DNA of 33,188 nucleotides from Pedobacter agri PB92 (GTDB lineage Bacteria; Bacteroidota; Bacteroidia; Sphingobacteriales; Sphingobacteriaceae): the NCBI RefSeq assembly GCF_000258495.1, contig NZ_AJLG01000038.1:1-33188 (forward strand). Direction: 5' to 3'. Below the pieces are notes generated by a model. That model was not told the DNA's origin and did no database searches. It saw only the letters and a list, made by a program, of their open reading frames with translations. Below, in pieces: positions 15,203 to 23,319 of the stretch (positions are counted from its first letter, which is position 1; every line of letters starts with the position of its first letter). A program made the position numbers and the translations under genes.

Positions 15203-15556
15203 ATGGGAAAATTAGTAGAAGAATTTAATGGCTATCGTGAAAAAATGAACGATAGAATCATGGAAACTGCGAATACCAACATCAAACGTTTTTTTGCGCT
15301 TGATACCACTTCTTATGCCGATGGTGCCCTGGATGTAAAAACAAAGGAAATGCTAGGATTGGTGGCTTCAATGGTTTTACGTTGCGATGATTGCATTAAA
15401 TATCATTTGGGTAAATGCCACGATGCAGGCGTAAACAGCGATGAAATGAATGAAATTTTTATGATTGCAAATTTGGTTGGAGGAAGTATTGTCATTCCGC
15501 ATTATAGAAGAGCGGTAGAGTATTGGGATGAGCTGTTGTTGAGTCCAAAGTCTTAA
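15203..15556 (+). CDS. AhpD-like carboxymuconolactone decarboxylase-family protein
   Basis: The 117-residue product belongs to the AhpD/CMD fold. It has Glu49, twelve residues before CDDCIKYH (Cys61, Cys64, His68), the same spacing as the AhpD Glu/Cys/Cys/His proton relay, so a peroxidatic or disulfide-reductase role is plausible. The ATG at 15203 is preferred: the upstream GTG at 15149 would add low-complexity residues translated from ACTCA repeats. Its last codons (SPKS and stop) lie inside the heptamer array that starts at 15539, so the native C-terminus may have been altered. It neighbours DNA-repair genes and is 2 kb from oxyR. Confidence 0.8.
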   Translation: MGKLVEEFNGYREKMNDRIMETANTNIKRFFALDTTSYADGALDVKTKEMLGLVASMVLRCDDCIKYHLGKCHDAGVNSDEMNEIFMIANLVGGSIVIPHYRRAVEYWDELLLSPKS

Positions 15557-15573
15557 GTCAGAAGTCATGAGTC
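15539..15573 (+). repeat. Left heptamer array (NNRAGTC x5)
   Basis: Five consecutive 7-bp units, TTGAGTC CAAAGTC TTAAGTC AGAAGTC ATGAGTC, share RAGTC. The array overlaps the last codons and stop of the AhpD-like gene. An inverted array with the same number of units lies at 15977-16011 on the other side of the four-helix-bundle gene. Confidence 0.85.
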
Positions 15574-15610
15574 TGTGATCGAATCTTATATTCGTTTTAA
15601 ATTATTTCGC

Positions 15611-15973
15611 ATGGGAAAGTTCAGAGAATTGATTGCATATAAGAAAGGGTTTTCTTTATTGATGGAAATCCATAACCTAACAAAAGATTTTCCAAAAATA
15701 GAGCAGTATAGTTTGGTGGATCAGATTCAAAGGTCCTCAAGATCAGTTTGTAGTAGTATTGGAGAAGCATATAAAAAGAGAAGATACCCAAATCATTTTA
15801 TCAGCAAATTAACTGATGCAGATATGGAAAATGGAGAAACGCAGGTTTGGTTAGATGTAGCACTTGCATGTGCATATATTTCAAACGATACATATAACTC
15901 ACTTGATGCTAAGTGTGAAGAAATAAGCAAATTATTAAACTTCATGATTCATAACCCAGCTAAATTTGCATAA
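15611..15973 (+). CDS. Four-helix-bundle protein (S23/IVS-encoded family)
   Basis: The 120-residue protein has the four-helix-bundle signature of the S23 family: FRELIAYKKGFSLLMEIHNL, then FPKIEQYSLVDQIQRSSRSV and SSIGEAYKKRR. The family includes proteins encoded in 23S rRNA intervening sequences and is structurally related to the Avd subunit of diversity-generating retroelements. No reverse transcriptase is nearby. The ATG at 15611 is preferred to an upstream GTG. The gene is alone inside two inverted five-unit heptamer arrays, which suggests it arrived as a cassette between the AhpD-like gene and tag. Biochemical function is unknown; RNA or DNA binding is an inference from relatives. Confidence 0.85.
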   Translation: MGKFRELIAYKKGFSLLMEIHNLTKDFPKIEQYSLVDQIQRSSRSVCSSIGEAYKKRRYPNHFISKLTDADMENGETQVWLDVALACAYISNDTYNSLDAKCEEISKLLNFMIHNPAKFA

Positions 15974-16559
15974 GGTGACTCAAGACTTTGGACTTACGAC
16001 TCATGACTCAATTCGTTGCTCCTGGGCTGGATCCGATCCGCTCTACATCAAATATCATGATGAAGAATGGGGAAAGCCTGTTTATGATGATAAGACCTTC
16101 TTTGAGTTTTTGATTTTGGAAGGTGCACAGGCGGGTTTAAGCTGGATAACCATTCTTCGCAGAAGAGAGAGTTACAGGAAGGCTTTCGCGAACTTTGTGG
16201 TAGAGAAGGTAGCTGCTTTTGATGATAAAGATTTTGATCGGTTAATGAACGATGGAGGTATTATCCGGAATCGTTTAAAAATAAATGGCGCCATTACCAA
16301 TGCTAAATTATTCATCGAAATTCAAAAAGAGTTTGGAAGTTTTTCAAAGTACATTTGGAATTTTATCCCCAATGGGAAACCCATCGCAAATAAAATTGAG
16401 AAAATGAGTGATGTTCCGGCCCGAACAGCATTATCAGATCAAATTAGCAAAGACATGAAAAAGCGGGGATTTAAATTCTTTGGTACTACAATTTGTTATG
16501 CCTTTATGCAGGCTACAGGAATGGTAAACGACCACCTAACGACCTGTTGTGCCAGATAA
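15966..16559 (+). CDS. tag: DNA-3-methyladenine glycosylase I (Tag)
   Basis: Tag removes 3-methyladenine from alkylated DNA. The protein has RCSWAGSDPLYIKYHDEEWG, then EGAQAGLSWITILRRRESYR, GIIRNRLKI, KRGFKFFGTTICYAFMQ and a terminal NDHLTTCC. The Cys and His of the first segment and the terminal His and Cys are the expected zinc ligands. The usual N-terminus is at about IRC, yet the frame opens further upstream: ATG at 15966 overlaps the four-helix-bundle stop by 8 bp, and GTG at 15975 is an alternative. Residues roughly 5-15 (TQDFGLTTHDS) are encoded by the right heptamer array. The native start therefore seems to have been replaced by cassette sequence. Confidence 0.9.
   Translation: MHKVTQDFGLTTHDSIRCSWAGSDPLYIKYHDEEWGKPVYDDKTFFEFLILEGAQAGLSWITILRRRESYRKAFANFVVEKVAAFDDKDFDRLMNDGGIIRNRLKINGAITNAKLFIEIQKEFGSFSKYIWNFIPNGKPIANKIEKMSDVPARTALSDQISKDMKKRGFKFFGTTICYAFMQATGMVNDHLTTCCAR
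15977..16011 (-). repeat. Right heptamer array (inverted, x5)
   Basis: Read on the minus strand the units are TTGAGTC ATGAGTC GTAAGTC CAAAGTC TTGAGTC. This array is the inverted counterpart of the left array at 15539-15573, and three of its unit types also occur there. It is translated as part of the tag reading frame. Confidence 0.85.
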
Positions 16560-16617
16560 TCAAAAAGTGATTTTGTAATGAACAACCTTCTGAAGATTGA
16601 TTTTCCAAAATCCTGGT

Positions 16618-17298
16618 TTATTTTTTTGTTGCATTATATTCCTTTACCCACTCAATCACCTCGCGGCTGTTAAAATCGGTACTGCTCTCAACTTTTGCTT
16701 TCAAACCAGCATTGTCTCCCAGTTTTTGAAGCAATATGCTTTTTACATTTGCTTTTTTATCCTCATCAGTTATGGCTTTCATAGGCACTTCCTGTAAGGG
16801 TCCGGCGCCAGGTTTTTCAATAAAATAACGAATTACAGGTGCACCGGCAGGGCGTTCAGGTGCTGCGCTTCTACCACCTCCAATACTAATTCCGCCGCCC
16901 ATTCCCATGCCGCCAAAACCGCCAGTTCCGGTGCCAATGCCCACTGATGGCCTGAACTTCACCTTTTTTTCCTTAACTGCTGGAACCAACGTTCCGCCAC
17001 CAAAAGAATAAAGATTTACGGTTCCCATCTCGATCAGCTTTACAAAACGGTATTCGAAATTTTTTCCGTTTGCAAAACCTTTGCTCACAAAACTGTTTCC
17101 ATTCCAGAAGAAGTTTTTCACATCTTTTGCAGGGAGAATCACATCCGCTTCGTCATTTGCGCTGATGTAAACCGAAAAATAATCGGTGCCCTTTACAGTT
17201 CCACGAATTACATCATCATTATTTTTAACAATAAAATCCTGGGCAAAACCCGAATTAGCGAACAGAAAAAGTATGAATGTTAAAAATGGAAATTTCAT
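16618..17298 (-). CDS. Exported glycine-rich protein, function unknown
   Basis: The 226-residue product has a signal peptide ending about SGFAQ (residue 20). A small beta-rich N-terminal domain follows (DDVIRGTVKGTDYFSVYIS and VKNFFWNGNSF). The middle, near residues 123-143, is almost entirely Gly with Met, Phe, Ile, Ser and Thr (GTGTGGFGGMGMGGG). The C-terminal third is helical and charged. I do not recognise the family. The gene converges with tag and no terminator is obvious between them. An envelope or periplasmic location is likely. Confidence 0.7.
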   Translation of the reverse strand: MKFPFLTFILFLFANSGFAQDFIVKNNDDVIRGTVKGTDYFSVYISANDEADVILPAKDVKNFFWNGNSFVSKGFANGKNFEYRFVKLIEMGTVNLYSFGGGTLVPAVKEKKVKFRPSVGIGTGTGGFGGMGMGGGISIGGGRSAAPERPAGAPVIRYFIEKPGAGPLQEVPMKAITDEDKKANVKSILLQKLGDNAGLKAKVESSTDFNSREVIEWVKEYNATKK

Positions 17299-17591
17299 AT
17301 CAATAAGGCTTAATACAAATAACGCAACAAATTTTTAAATCTTGCGAGTTCAAATTAATTTTGATATTTCCAACTTCTAAACCAGAATGGTTTTGCTGAA
17401 ATTTTGAAAGTTCTGATTTCATTTTGTCATCAATCTATTGCGACGGGCGAAGTAAGCAGAAAATAATGATGTGAAACGTTTCATTGGGCGTTTTAGTTTA
17501 ACGTGAAATACCAGAATGCAATAATTTAATTTTAGCTTTTTTGTTGAAAAAGCAATTTAACCTTATCGCTAACTTTAGCTACTTTTATCAC

Positions 17592-20399
17592 ATGAATAAA
17601 AAACTCTTTCTTCTAGATGGAATGGCGCTCATGTACCGGGCACACTTCGCATTAAGTAAAAATCCTCGTTTTACTTCAACAGGGATTAATACATCGGCAG
17701 TAATGGGCTTTACCAATACTTTGCTCGATGTGCTGAAGAAAGAAAAACCCTCGCATATTGCTGTCGTTTTTGATACTGAAGCCCCTACTGAAAGACATAC
17801 TTCTTTCGAAGCATACAAAGCACATAGGCAGGCAATGCCTGAAGATTTGGCTGCTGCGATGCCCTATGTAATTAAGTTAATTACTGGATTTAATATTCCG
17901 GTAATCACTTCAGATGGTTACGAAGCAGACGATATTATTGGTACGCTTGCAAAAAAAGCAGAGTCGAAAGGTTTTCAGGTTTATTGCATGACTCCCGATA
18001 AGGATTTTGCCCAATTGGTTTCTGAAAATATTTTTATTTATAAGCCAGCCCGAATGGGTAACGATATGGAAATTTTGGGAGTGAAGGAGGTGCTGGCAAA
18101 ATGGGAAATTGAAAACGTATTACAGGTTATCGATATTTTAGGTTTATGGGGTGATGCGGTGGATAACATTCCTGGAATTCCGGGGATTGGTGAAAAAACA
18201 GCAAAAGCCTTAATTAAACAATATGGTTCGATGGAGAATATCATTGCGCATTCTCATGAACTTAAAGGAAAACAGCGAGAAAATGTAGAGAACTTTGCTG
18301 AGCAGGGATTAATTTCAAAAAAGCTAGCAACCATTTTATTGGATGTTCCCGTTGAACTCGATGAAGCAAGTTTGGAACTTTGCGATCCAAGTCGTGATTT
18401 GTTAGAACCGCTTTTTACGGAGCTGGAGTTTAGAACACTAGGGCGCCGGGTTTTTGGTGATGAGTTTTCGGTTACCACAGCACGATTTGGAGAAGGAACA
18501 CAAACTGATCTTTTTGGAAATCAGTCTGGCGAAACCATTCAGTATACCAACACTTTAGAAGAAGAGCCTGCAGAAAAATTACCTGCCAAAACAATAGAAA
18601 ATACAGCGCATGATTATGTTTTAGTAGAAACCGCAGAGCAGCGTGCTAATTTAATAAAACTGTTGCTTACGCAGGAAAAAATATCATTTGATACAGAAAC
18701 TACGGGAACTGATGCGAATATGGCAGATTTAGTTGGCCTATCGTTTTCAATAAAGCCAGGAACCGGCTATTATATTCCTGTCTCAGCAGTCCGAGAAGAA
18801 GCTCAGGCTATTGTAGATGAATTCCGAGTTGTGCTTGAAAATGAAAAAATCGAAAAGATTGGTCAGAATACCAAATACGATATTTTAGTATTGAAATGGT
18901 ATGGTGTGCAGGTAAAAGGCAAACTTTTCGATACCATGCTGGCACATTATCTGATCGATCCTGATACCCGCCATGGCATGGATGTGCTCTCAGAAAACTA
19001 TCTGGGTTATTCACCAATATCAATTACCAAACTAATCGGGGCAAAAGGTAAAAATCAACTGACTATGCGTGATGTTCCTGTAATTGATGTAGTTGATTAC
19101 GCCGCCGAAGATGCGGATGTAACCTTGCAATTGGCTCATGTTTTTGAACCAAAATTAAAGGAGTTGAATGCTGCTAAATTGGCTGTTGAGATTGAAAACC
19201 CATTGGTTTATGTTTTGGCCGACATCGAAAAAGAAGGTGTTCGTATAGATATTGAAACATTAAAAGCTTATTCGAAGGAGCTGGAAACTGATATTACTAA
19301 GTTTGAACAGAATGTTTATGATAAGGCTGGAATCAAATTTAATCTGGCATCTCCGAAACAACTGGGTGAGGTTTTGTTTGATAAACTTCAGCTCGATCCA
19401 AAAGCAAAGAAAACTAAAACCGGACAGTACCAAACCGGGGAGGATGTATTAACGGCTTTGGCCAGCAAAAGTGATATCGTTCAGGATATTTTGGATTTCC
19501 GCCAGTTGCAGAAACTCAAATCGACTTATGTTGATGCTTTACCATTGATGGTAAACCCTAAAACTGGTCGTGTTCATACTTCCTATAATCAAGCTGTTGC
19601 TGCCACGGGTCGGTTAAGTTCAAATAATCCCAATTTGCAAAATATTCCAATCCGTACTGAGCGTGGAAGGGAAGTGCGTAAAGCCTTTATTGCCAGAGAC
19701 GAAAATCATATTTTGTTATCGGCCGATTATTCGCAAATTGAGCTGAGGATTATTGCAGAGATTAGCAAAGAAGAAAATATGCTGGATGCCTTTAGTAAAA
19801 ACATTGATATCCACACCGCTACCGCTGCAAAAGTATATGGAATCGCTATTGAAGCTGTAGATAGCACACAACGTAGAAATGCAAAAGCCGTAAACTTCGG
19901 GATCATCTATGGTCAGTCTGCATTCGGATTATCTCAAAATTTAGGCATTCCACGTAAAGAAGCGGCAGAAATTATTGAACAATATTTCGCTCAGTATCCA
20001 GGCATTAAGCGTTATATGAGTGATACGATGAACTTCGCCCGTGAAAATGGATTTGTAGAAACCATTATGGGTAGAAGACGCTATTTAAGAGATATCAATT
20101 CGGCTAATCAAACTGTTCGTGGTTTTGCGGAACGAAATGCCATCAATGCACCTATTCAGGGCTCAGCTGCCGATATGATTAAGATAGCAATGATTAATAT
20201 CCACAGAGAAATGAAAGCACAAAACTTACAATCAACAATGACCATGCAAGTACATGATGAGTTGGTTTTTGATGTGGTAAAATCAGAAAAAGAAGTTATG
20301 AAAGCAATCATTCAAGATAAAATGGCCAATGCAATTAAATTAACCGTTCCAATTGTTGTTGAAATTGGCGAGGGAGAAAATTGGCTGGCAGCACATTAA
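17592..20399 (+). CDS. polA: DNA polymerase I
   Basis: DNA polymerase I processes Okazaki fragments and fills repair gaps. The 935-residue protein has three domains. The N-terminal 5'-3' exonuclease (about 1-290) has YEADDIIGTLA and IPGIPGIGEKTA. The 3'-5' proofreading domain has FDTETTG (Asp367, Glu369), GQNTKYD and YAAEDAD, so proofreading looks active. The polymerase domain has LSADYSQIELR (Asp712), RRNAKAVNFGIIYG and QVHDELVFD (Asp889). The ATG at 17592 begins MNKKLFLLDGMALMYRAHFA, the canonical start; an upstream TTG would add non-conserved residues. It is preceded by 293 bp of non-coding DNA in which TAACTTTAGC and TACTTTTA are imperfect promoter motifs. Confidence 0.97.
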   Translation: MNKKLFLLDGMALMYRAHFALSKNPRFTSTGINTSAVMGFTNTLLDVLKKEKPSHIAVVFDTEAPTERHTSFEAYKAHRQAMPEDLAAAMPYVIKLITGFNIPVITSDGYEADDIIGTLAKKAESKGFQVYCMTPDKDFAQLVSENIFIYKPARMGNDMEILGVKEVLAKWEIENVLQVIDILGLWGDAVDNIPGIPGIGEKTAKALIKQYGSMENIIAHSHELKGKQRENVENFAEQGLISKKLATILLDVPVELDEASLELCDPSRDLLEPLFTELEFRTLGRRVFGDEFSVTTARFGEGTQTDLFGNQSGETIQYTNTLEEEPAEKLPAKTIENTAHDYVLVETAEQRANLIKLLLTQEKISFDTETTGTDANMADLVGLSFSIKPGTGYYIPVSAVREEAQAIVDEFRVVLENEKIEKIGQNTKYDILVLKWYGVQVKGKLFDTMLAHYLIDPDTRHGMDVLSENYLGYSPISITKLIGAKGKNQLTMRDVPVIDVVDYAAEDADVTLQLAHVFEPKLKELNAAKLAVEIENPLVYVLADIEKEGVRIDIETLKAYSKELETDITKFEQNVYDKAGIKFNLASPKQLGEVLFDKLQLDPKAKKTKTGQYQTGEDVLTALASKSDIVQDILDFRQLQKLKSTYVDALPLMVNPKTGRVHTSYNQAVAATGRLSSNNPNLQNIPIRTERGREVRKAFIARDENHILLSADYSQIELRIIAEISKEENMLDAFSKNIDIHTATAAKVYGIAIEAVDSTQRRNAKAVNFGIIYGQSAFGLSQNLGIPRKEAAEIIEQYFAQYPGIKRYMSDTMNFARENGFVETIMGRRRYLRDINSANQTVRGFAERNAINAPIQGSAADMIKIAMINIHREMKAQNLQSTMTMQVHDELVFDVVKSEKEVMKAIIQDKMANAIKLTVPIVVEIGEGENWLAAH

Positions 20400-20474
20400 A
20401 AATAAATTTATTCCTATCTTCATTAAAACTTCATCCCGATTAATCAATTTTATATTAACAAATTAAAAACGAGT

Positions 20475-20810
20475 ATGAAAAAGTTATTGAGTTTAATCGC
20501 AATCGCAGCATTTGGTTTAACCACAGCATTTGCACAAACACCAGCAACAACAGCACAGGCTAAACAAGTTGTTAAAAAGGAAGTGAAAACAACTACTGCG
20601 CCAGTAAAAGCAAGTGCAAAACAAGAAGCAAAGAAAGTTGAAACAAAAACAACTACAACGGCTGCAAAACTGAAAGCAGATGGTACGCCAGATATGCGTT
20701 TCAAAGAAAATAAAACAAAAGCAGTAACTAAGGTTGTAGGTCCTACTAAAAAAGATGGAACAGCTGATATGCGTTACAAAGCAAACAAAGAGGCTGCTAA
20801 AAAGAACTAG
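20475..20810 (+). CDS. Small exported basic protein with DGTxDMR repeats
   Basis: This 111-residue protein has a signal peptide ending about TTAFAQ (residue 21). A Lys/Thr/Ala-rich low-complexity stretch follows to about residue 65. Two copies of a 14-residue unit come next: KADGTPDMRFKENK (67-80) and KKDGTADMRYKANK (92-105). The unit K-x-DGT-x-DMR-x-K-x-NK is well conserved between copies, so it is likely the functional part. The DGT...D pattern could bind metal or a polyanion, but no function is known to me. A strong terminator follows; the gene is 75 bp after polA. Confidence 0.75.
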   Translation: MKKLLSLIAIAAFGLTTAFAQTPATTAQAKQVVKKEVKTTTAPVKASAKQEAKKVETKTTTTAAKLKADGTPDMRFKENKTKAVTKVVGPTKKDGTADMRYKANKEAAKKN

Positions 20811-20830
20811 GTTTAGATTTATAGTTTTGG

Positions 20831-20866
20831 AAAAGGGGATGATGTGAATCAATCCCCTTTTTTTAT
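20831..20866. terminator. Bidirectional intrinsic terminator
   Basis: AAAAGGGGAT (20831-20840) pairs perfectly with ATCCCCTTTT (20852-20861), an 11-nt loop and a T-run to 20865. It serves the small exported protein gene and, through the A-run on the other side, possibly the convergent UPF0173 gene. Confidence 0.85.
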
Positions 20867-20867
20867 T

Positions 20868-21545
20868 TTATAGTGCTATCGTTTCACCAATTTGAGGGAG
20901 CCACAGGGTTTTACTTTCTCGTTTAAACTTTGCTGTAGCATCTTCAGTATCAATACTAATTGGGGGGAAAGTATTGTAATGAACACCAATTATCTGATCA
21001 CAATCAATATACTTCGAGGCAATAATCGCATCATCAACATCCATGGTGTAATGACCACCAATAGGTAAAATAGCGTAATCCAGGTTGTAAAGTTCTGACA
21101 GCAATTTCATTTCAACTGTTAAGGCTGTATCTCCGGCAAAATAAATTTGTTTGCCTGCTAATTCCAATACGAATCCAGCTGGATTTCCACCATAACTACC
21201 ATCCGGATTTGAGCTGCTATGCACTGCCCATACAGTACGAAGTTTGCCGAAAGATAATTTTTGCGTTCCAAAGTTGATATCTGTTACTTTATCTACACCT
21301 TGTTCTTTAATCCACTTGGCAACCTCTACCATTGCAATCACTTCCGCATTGGTTTGTTTGGCTAACTCAACCAAATCTGCAACATGGTCACCATGGCCAT
21401 GGCTCACCAAAATATAATCGGCCTCAATTTTAGACGTATCCACATCTTTCGCCAATGGATTTGATTTAATAAATGGATCGAATAGGAATTTCTTGCCATC
21501 AGCCTCAATTAAAAAGCACGATTGGCCATAATAAGTATATTTCAT
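20868..21545 (-). CDS. UPF0173-type metal-dependent hydrolase
   Basis: The 225-residue protein is a compact MBL-fold hydrolase of the UPF0173 group. It begins MKYTYYGQSCFLIEADGKKF and contains VSHGHGDH (His49, His51, Asp53, His54), AGDTALTVEM, LPIGGHYTMD and GVHYNTFPPI. All are family hallmarks and supply a complete metal site. The substrate is unknown. It lies downstream of ybaB on the same strand with 46 bp between them. Length is normal for the group. Confidence 0.9.
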   Translation of the reverse strand: MKYTYYGQSCFLIEADGKKFLFDPFIKSNPLAKDVDTSKIEADYILVSHGHGDHVADLVELAKQTNAEVIAMVEVAKWIKEQGVDKVTDINFGTQKLSFGKLRTVWAVHSSSNPDGSYGGNPAGFVLELAGKQIYFAGDTALTVEMKLLSELYNLDYAILPIGGHYTMDVDDAIIASKYIDCDQIIGVHYNTFPPISIDTEDATAKFKRESKTLWLPQIGETIAL

Positions 21546-21591
21546 ATTAAGATTTTAAGATTGGATAAACGAATGCGCAAAAAAGGAATGC

Positions 21592-21897
21592 TTATTGACC
21601 AAACATTCCACCTAAACCGCCTAACATATCTTTTGCAGAAGCTTGCATTTCTGTCGAGCTTACTTCTTCAGCATTTGCCAGGGCTTTGTTTATCGCAGTC
21701 TGTAATAATTCTTCCAACTCTTCTTTATCAGCATTTTTAAAAAATTCTTCATCAATTGAAACTCCTGTAATGGCTTTGTTAGCAGTAGCTGTGATTTTGA
21801 TGGCACCATTTTCAACCTCGCCAAATACTGAAATGGTATCTAAACGTTTCTTAATCTCTTCGGCTTTTTGCTGTGCCGCGAATAATTTATCGAACAT
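21592..21897 (-). CDS. YbaB/EbfC nucleoid-associated protein
   Basis: This 101-residue DNA-binding protein shows the YbaB layout: an N-terminal helix (FDKLFAAQQKAEEIKKRL), a central beta-sheet (VENGAIKITATANKAITGVS), a C-terminal helix, and a Met/Gly-rich tail (MLGGLGGMFGQ). YbaB dimers bind DNA with little sequence specificity. The gene is usually near dnaX and recR; here it is not. Confidence 0.88.
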   Translation of the reverse strand: MFDKLFAAQQKAEEIKKRLDTISVFGEVENGAIKITATANKAITGVSIDEEFFKNADKEELEELLQTAINKALANAEEVSSTEMQASAKDMLGGLGGMFGQ

Positions 21898-21986
21898 AAT
21901 TTGTTGTTTTTATTATAAAACGAATTTAGGCTAAATTGTTTTTTACTAAGCTATTTTTATGTAAATCAATATGATTTAAAATAAGA

Positions 21987-22014
21987 AAACCTCGAAAATC
22001 AATCTTCGAGGTTT
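21987..22014 (-). terminator. Intrinsic terminator of the serine hydrolase gene
   Basis: AAACCTCGAA (21987-21996) pairs perfectly with TTCGAGGTTT (22005-22014) around an 8-nt loop, six bases past the stop on the minus strand. T-rich sequence (TCTTATTTTA) follows. Confidence 0.85.
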
Positions 22015-22020
22015 ATCTTT

Positions 22021-23250
22021 TTAGTCTTCATCGCTTCCCGGCAGGCTTCCATTTCCATGGTAAGCTCCCTTGCGGATAATTGGCATATTTAAATGCTTAT
22101 ACAAATCATCGAGGTGCATTAAACTTCCATTGGTTAAGTTACCCAAGAAAATTACGATAATGTTTTTATCTAAATCACGTACGTAAATATGGCGGAAACC
22201 ATGCCACCAACCCGTATGGTAAACCACTTTATCCATTTTGTCGCCATCAAACATTCTCCAGCCATAACCATAATTAAAATGGCCATTTACAGGTTTGTTG
22301 CGACCCACATAAGATGAATCTGTGCTTTTTTTGGTGAGTAAACGGCCATTTTTTAAATATTTATCGTAAAGTACCAGATCATGGACAGTACTGTAAATTC
22401 CTTTATCCCCAACTGGTCCATCCAGAAAATTTTGGGCTACTGAATACCTCCAGGTACGGTCATGGCCAACCACATCAACAGGAATTTTTTCGTATTCGGT
22501 TGTGCTGTAAACATGGGTATGTTTCATTCCTGCTGGTTTAAAAATATGCTCCATCATGTATTGAGAGAAACGCTGACCTGTTACTTTCTCAATAATGGCA
22601 CCCAACACCATGAAGTTGGAGTTATTGTAATGAAAACGGTTATCTGGTTTTACGTAAGGATTAGGTTTGCGTTCTGCAATTACGTTCATTACCTCCTGGT
22701 TGCTTACGCCCTTTTTCATATTGCGTTTTTCTTTCCGCCAGATGTCATCAATAAAATAAACATAGTTCATCATGCCACTACGGTGTGTTAGCAAAAGTTT
22801 CACCGTAATTCCATCATAGGGGAAATTTGGGAAAAATTTCTTCACATTATCATTTAGCGAAAGCTTGCCTGCTTCTACCAATTGCATAATGGCCGTTCCG
22901 GTAAAAGTTTTGGTAATGGATGCCAGTTCAAATTCAGAAGTGATTTTTAAGCTATCGCGATGTAGATAATCTGCCCACCCAATCGCTTTTTCATAAAGAA
23001 TTTTGCCGTCTTTAGCCACGAGCATGTTCCCATTAAATCCGTACTTTTTATGAAGATTTTGAACGAAATCGGCGATCCATTTATCTCCTTTGGCTGGATC
23101 ATAAGCTATTAAAAGACTATCCGCTTTGTCATCTTCCTTAACACGGATTTTGGCGTCAGCTGCTTTTTGCTCTTCTGCTTTTTTGCTGTTGCAAGCGGTA
23201 AAAATTGATACAGAGAGTGCTAATGCTGAACATATAAATCTAAAATTCAT
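22021..23250 (-). CDS. Serine hydrolase lipoprotein (class C beta-lactamase fold)
   Basis: The 409-residue protein has a lipoprotein signal (Cys20 after SIFTA) and a penicillin-binding/beta-lactamase domain. The nucleophile motif is Ser111-Ile-Thr-Lys114, the second is YNN at 208-210, and the third is HTG in VYHTGWWHGF. This group includes class C beta-lactamases, D-alanyl carboxypeptidases and esterases; the low-specificity serine hydrolase label is safest. It is monocistronic, with a terminator directly behind. It is likely anchored on the periplasmic side. Confidence 0.88.
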   Translation of the reverse strand: MNFRFICSALALSVSIFTACNSKKAEEQKAADAKIRVKEDDKADSLLIAYDPAKGDKWIADFVQNLHKKYGFNGNMLVAKDGKILYEKAIGWADYLHRDSLKITSEFELASITKTFTGTAIMQLVEAGKLSLNDNVKKFFPNFPYDGITVKLLLTHRSGMMNYVYFIDDIWRKEKRNMKKGVSNQEVMNVIAERKPNPYVKPDNRFHYNNSNFMVLGAIIEKVTGQRFSQYMMEHIFKPAGMKHTHVYSTTEYEKIPVDVVGHDRTWRYSVAQNFLDGPVGDKGIYSTVHDLVLYDKYLKNGRLLTKKSTDSSYVGRNKPVNGHFNYGYGWRMFDGDKMDKVVYHTGWWHGFRHIYVRDLDKNIIVIFLGNLTNGSLMHLDDLYKHLNMPIIRKGAYHGNGSLPGSDED

Positions 23251-23319
23251 TAATTATATAGGATAGTGTATTTAAAACCCGAAAATTAAAGAATTTTAGA
23301 CGGTTAAATGGAAAGAGTT

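Noticed and set aside
15611..15973. Four-helix-bundle gene as part of a diversity-generating retroelement
   Set aside because: No reverse transcriptase, template repeat or variable repeat pair is visible in the window.
15539..16011. Heptamer arrays as a CRISPR
   Set aside because: Units are only 7 bp, without unique spacers, and no cas genes are present.
17541..17591. Longer polA N-terminus from an upstream TTG
   Set aside because: The added residues are not conserved, and the ATG at 17592 begins the canonical DNA polymerase I N-terminus.
20517..20852. Long open frame on the minus strand opposite the small exported protein, rich in Cys and Phe
   Set aside because: It mirrors the Lys/Thr/Ala-rich codons of the plus-strand gene, has no recognisable domain, and would contain the terminator region.
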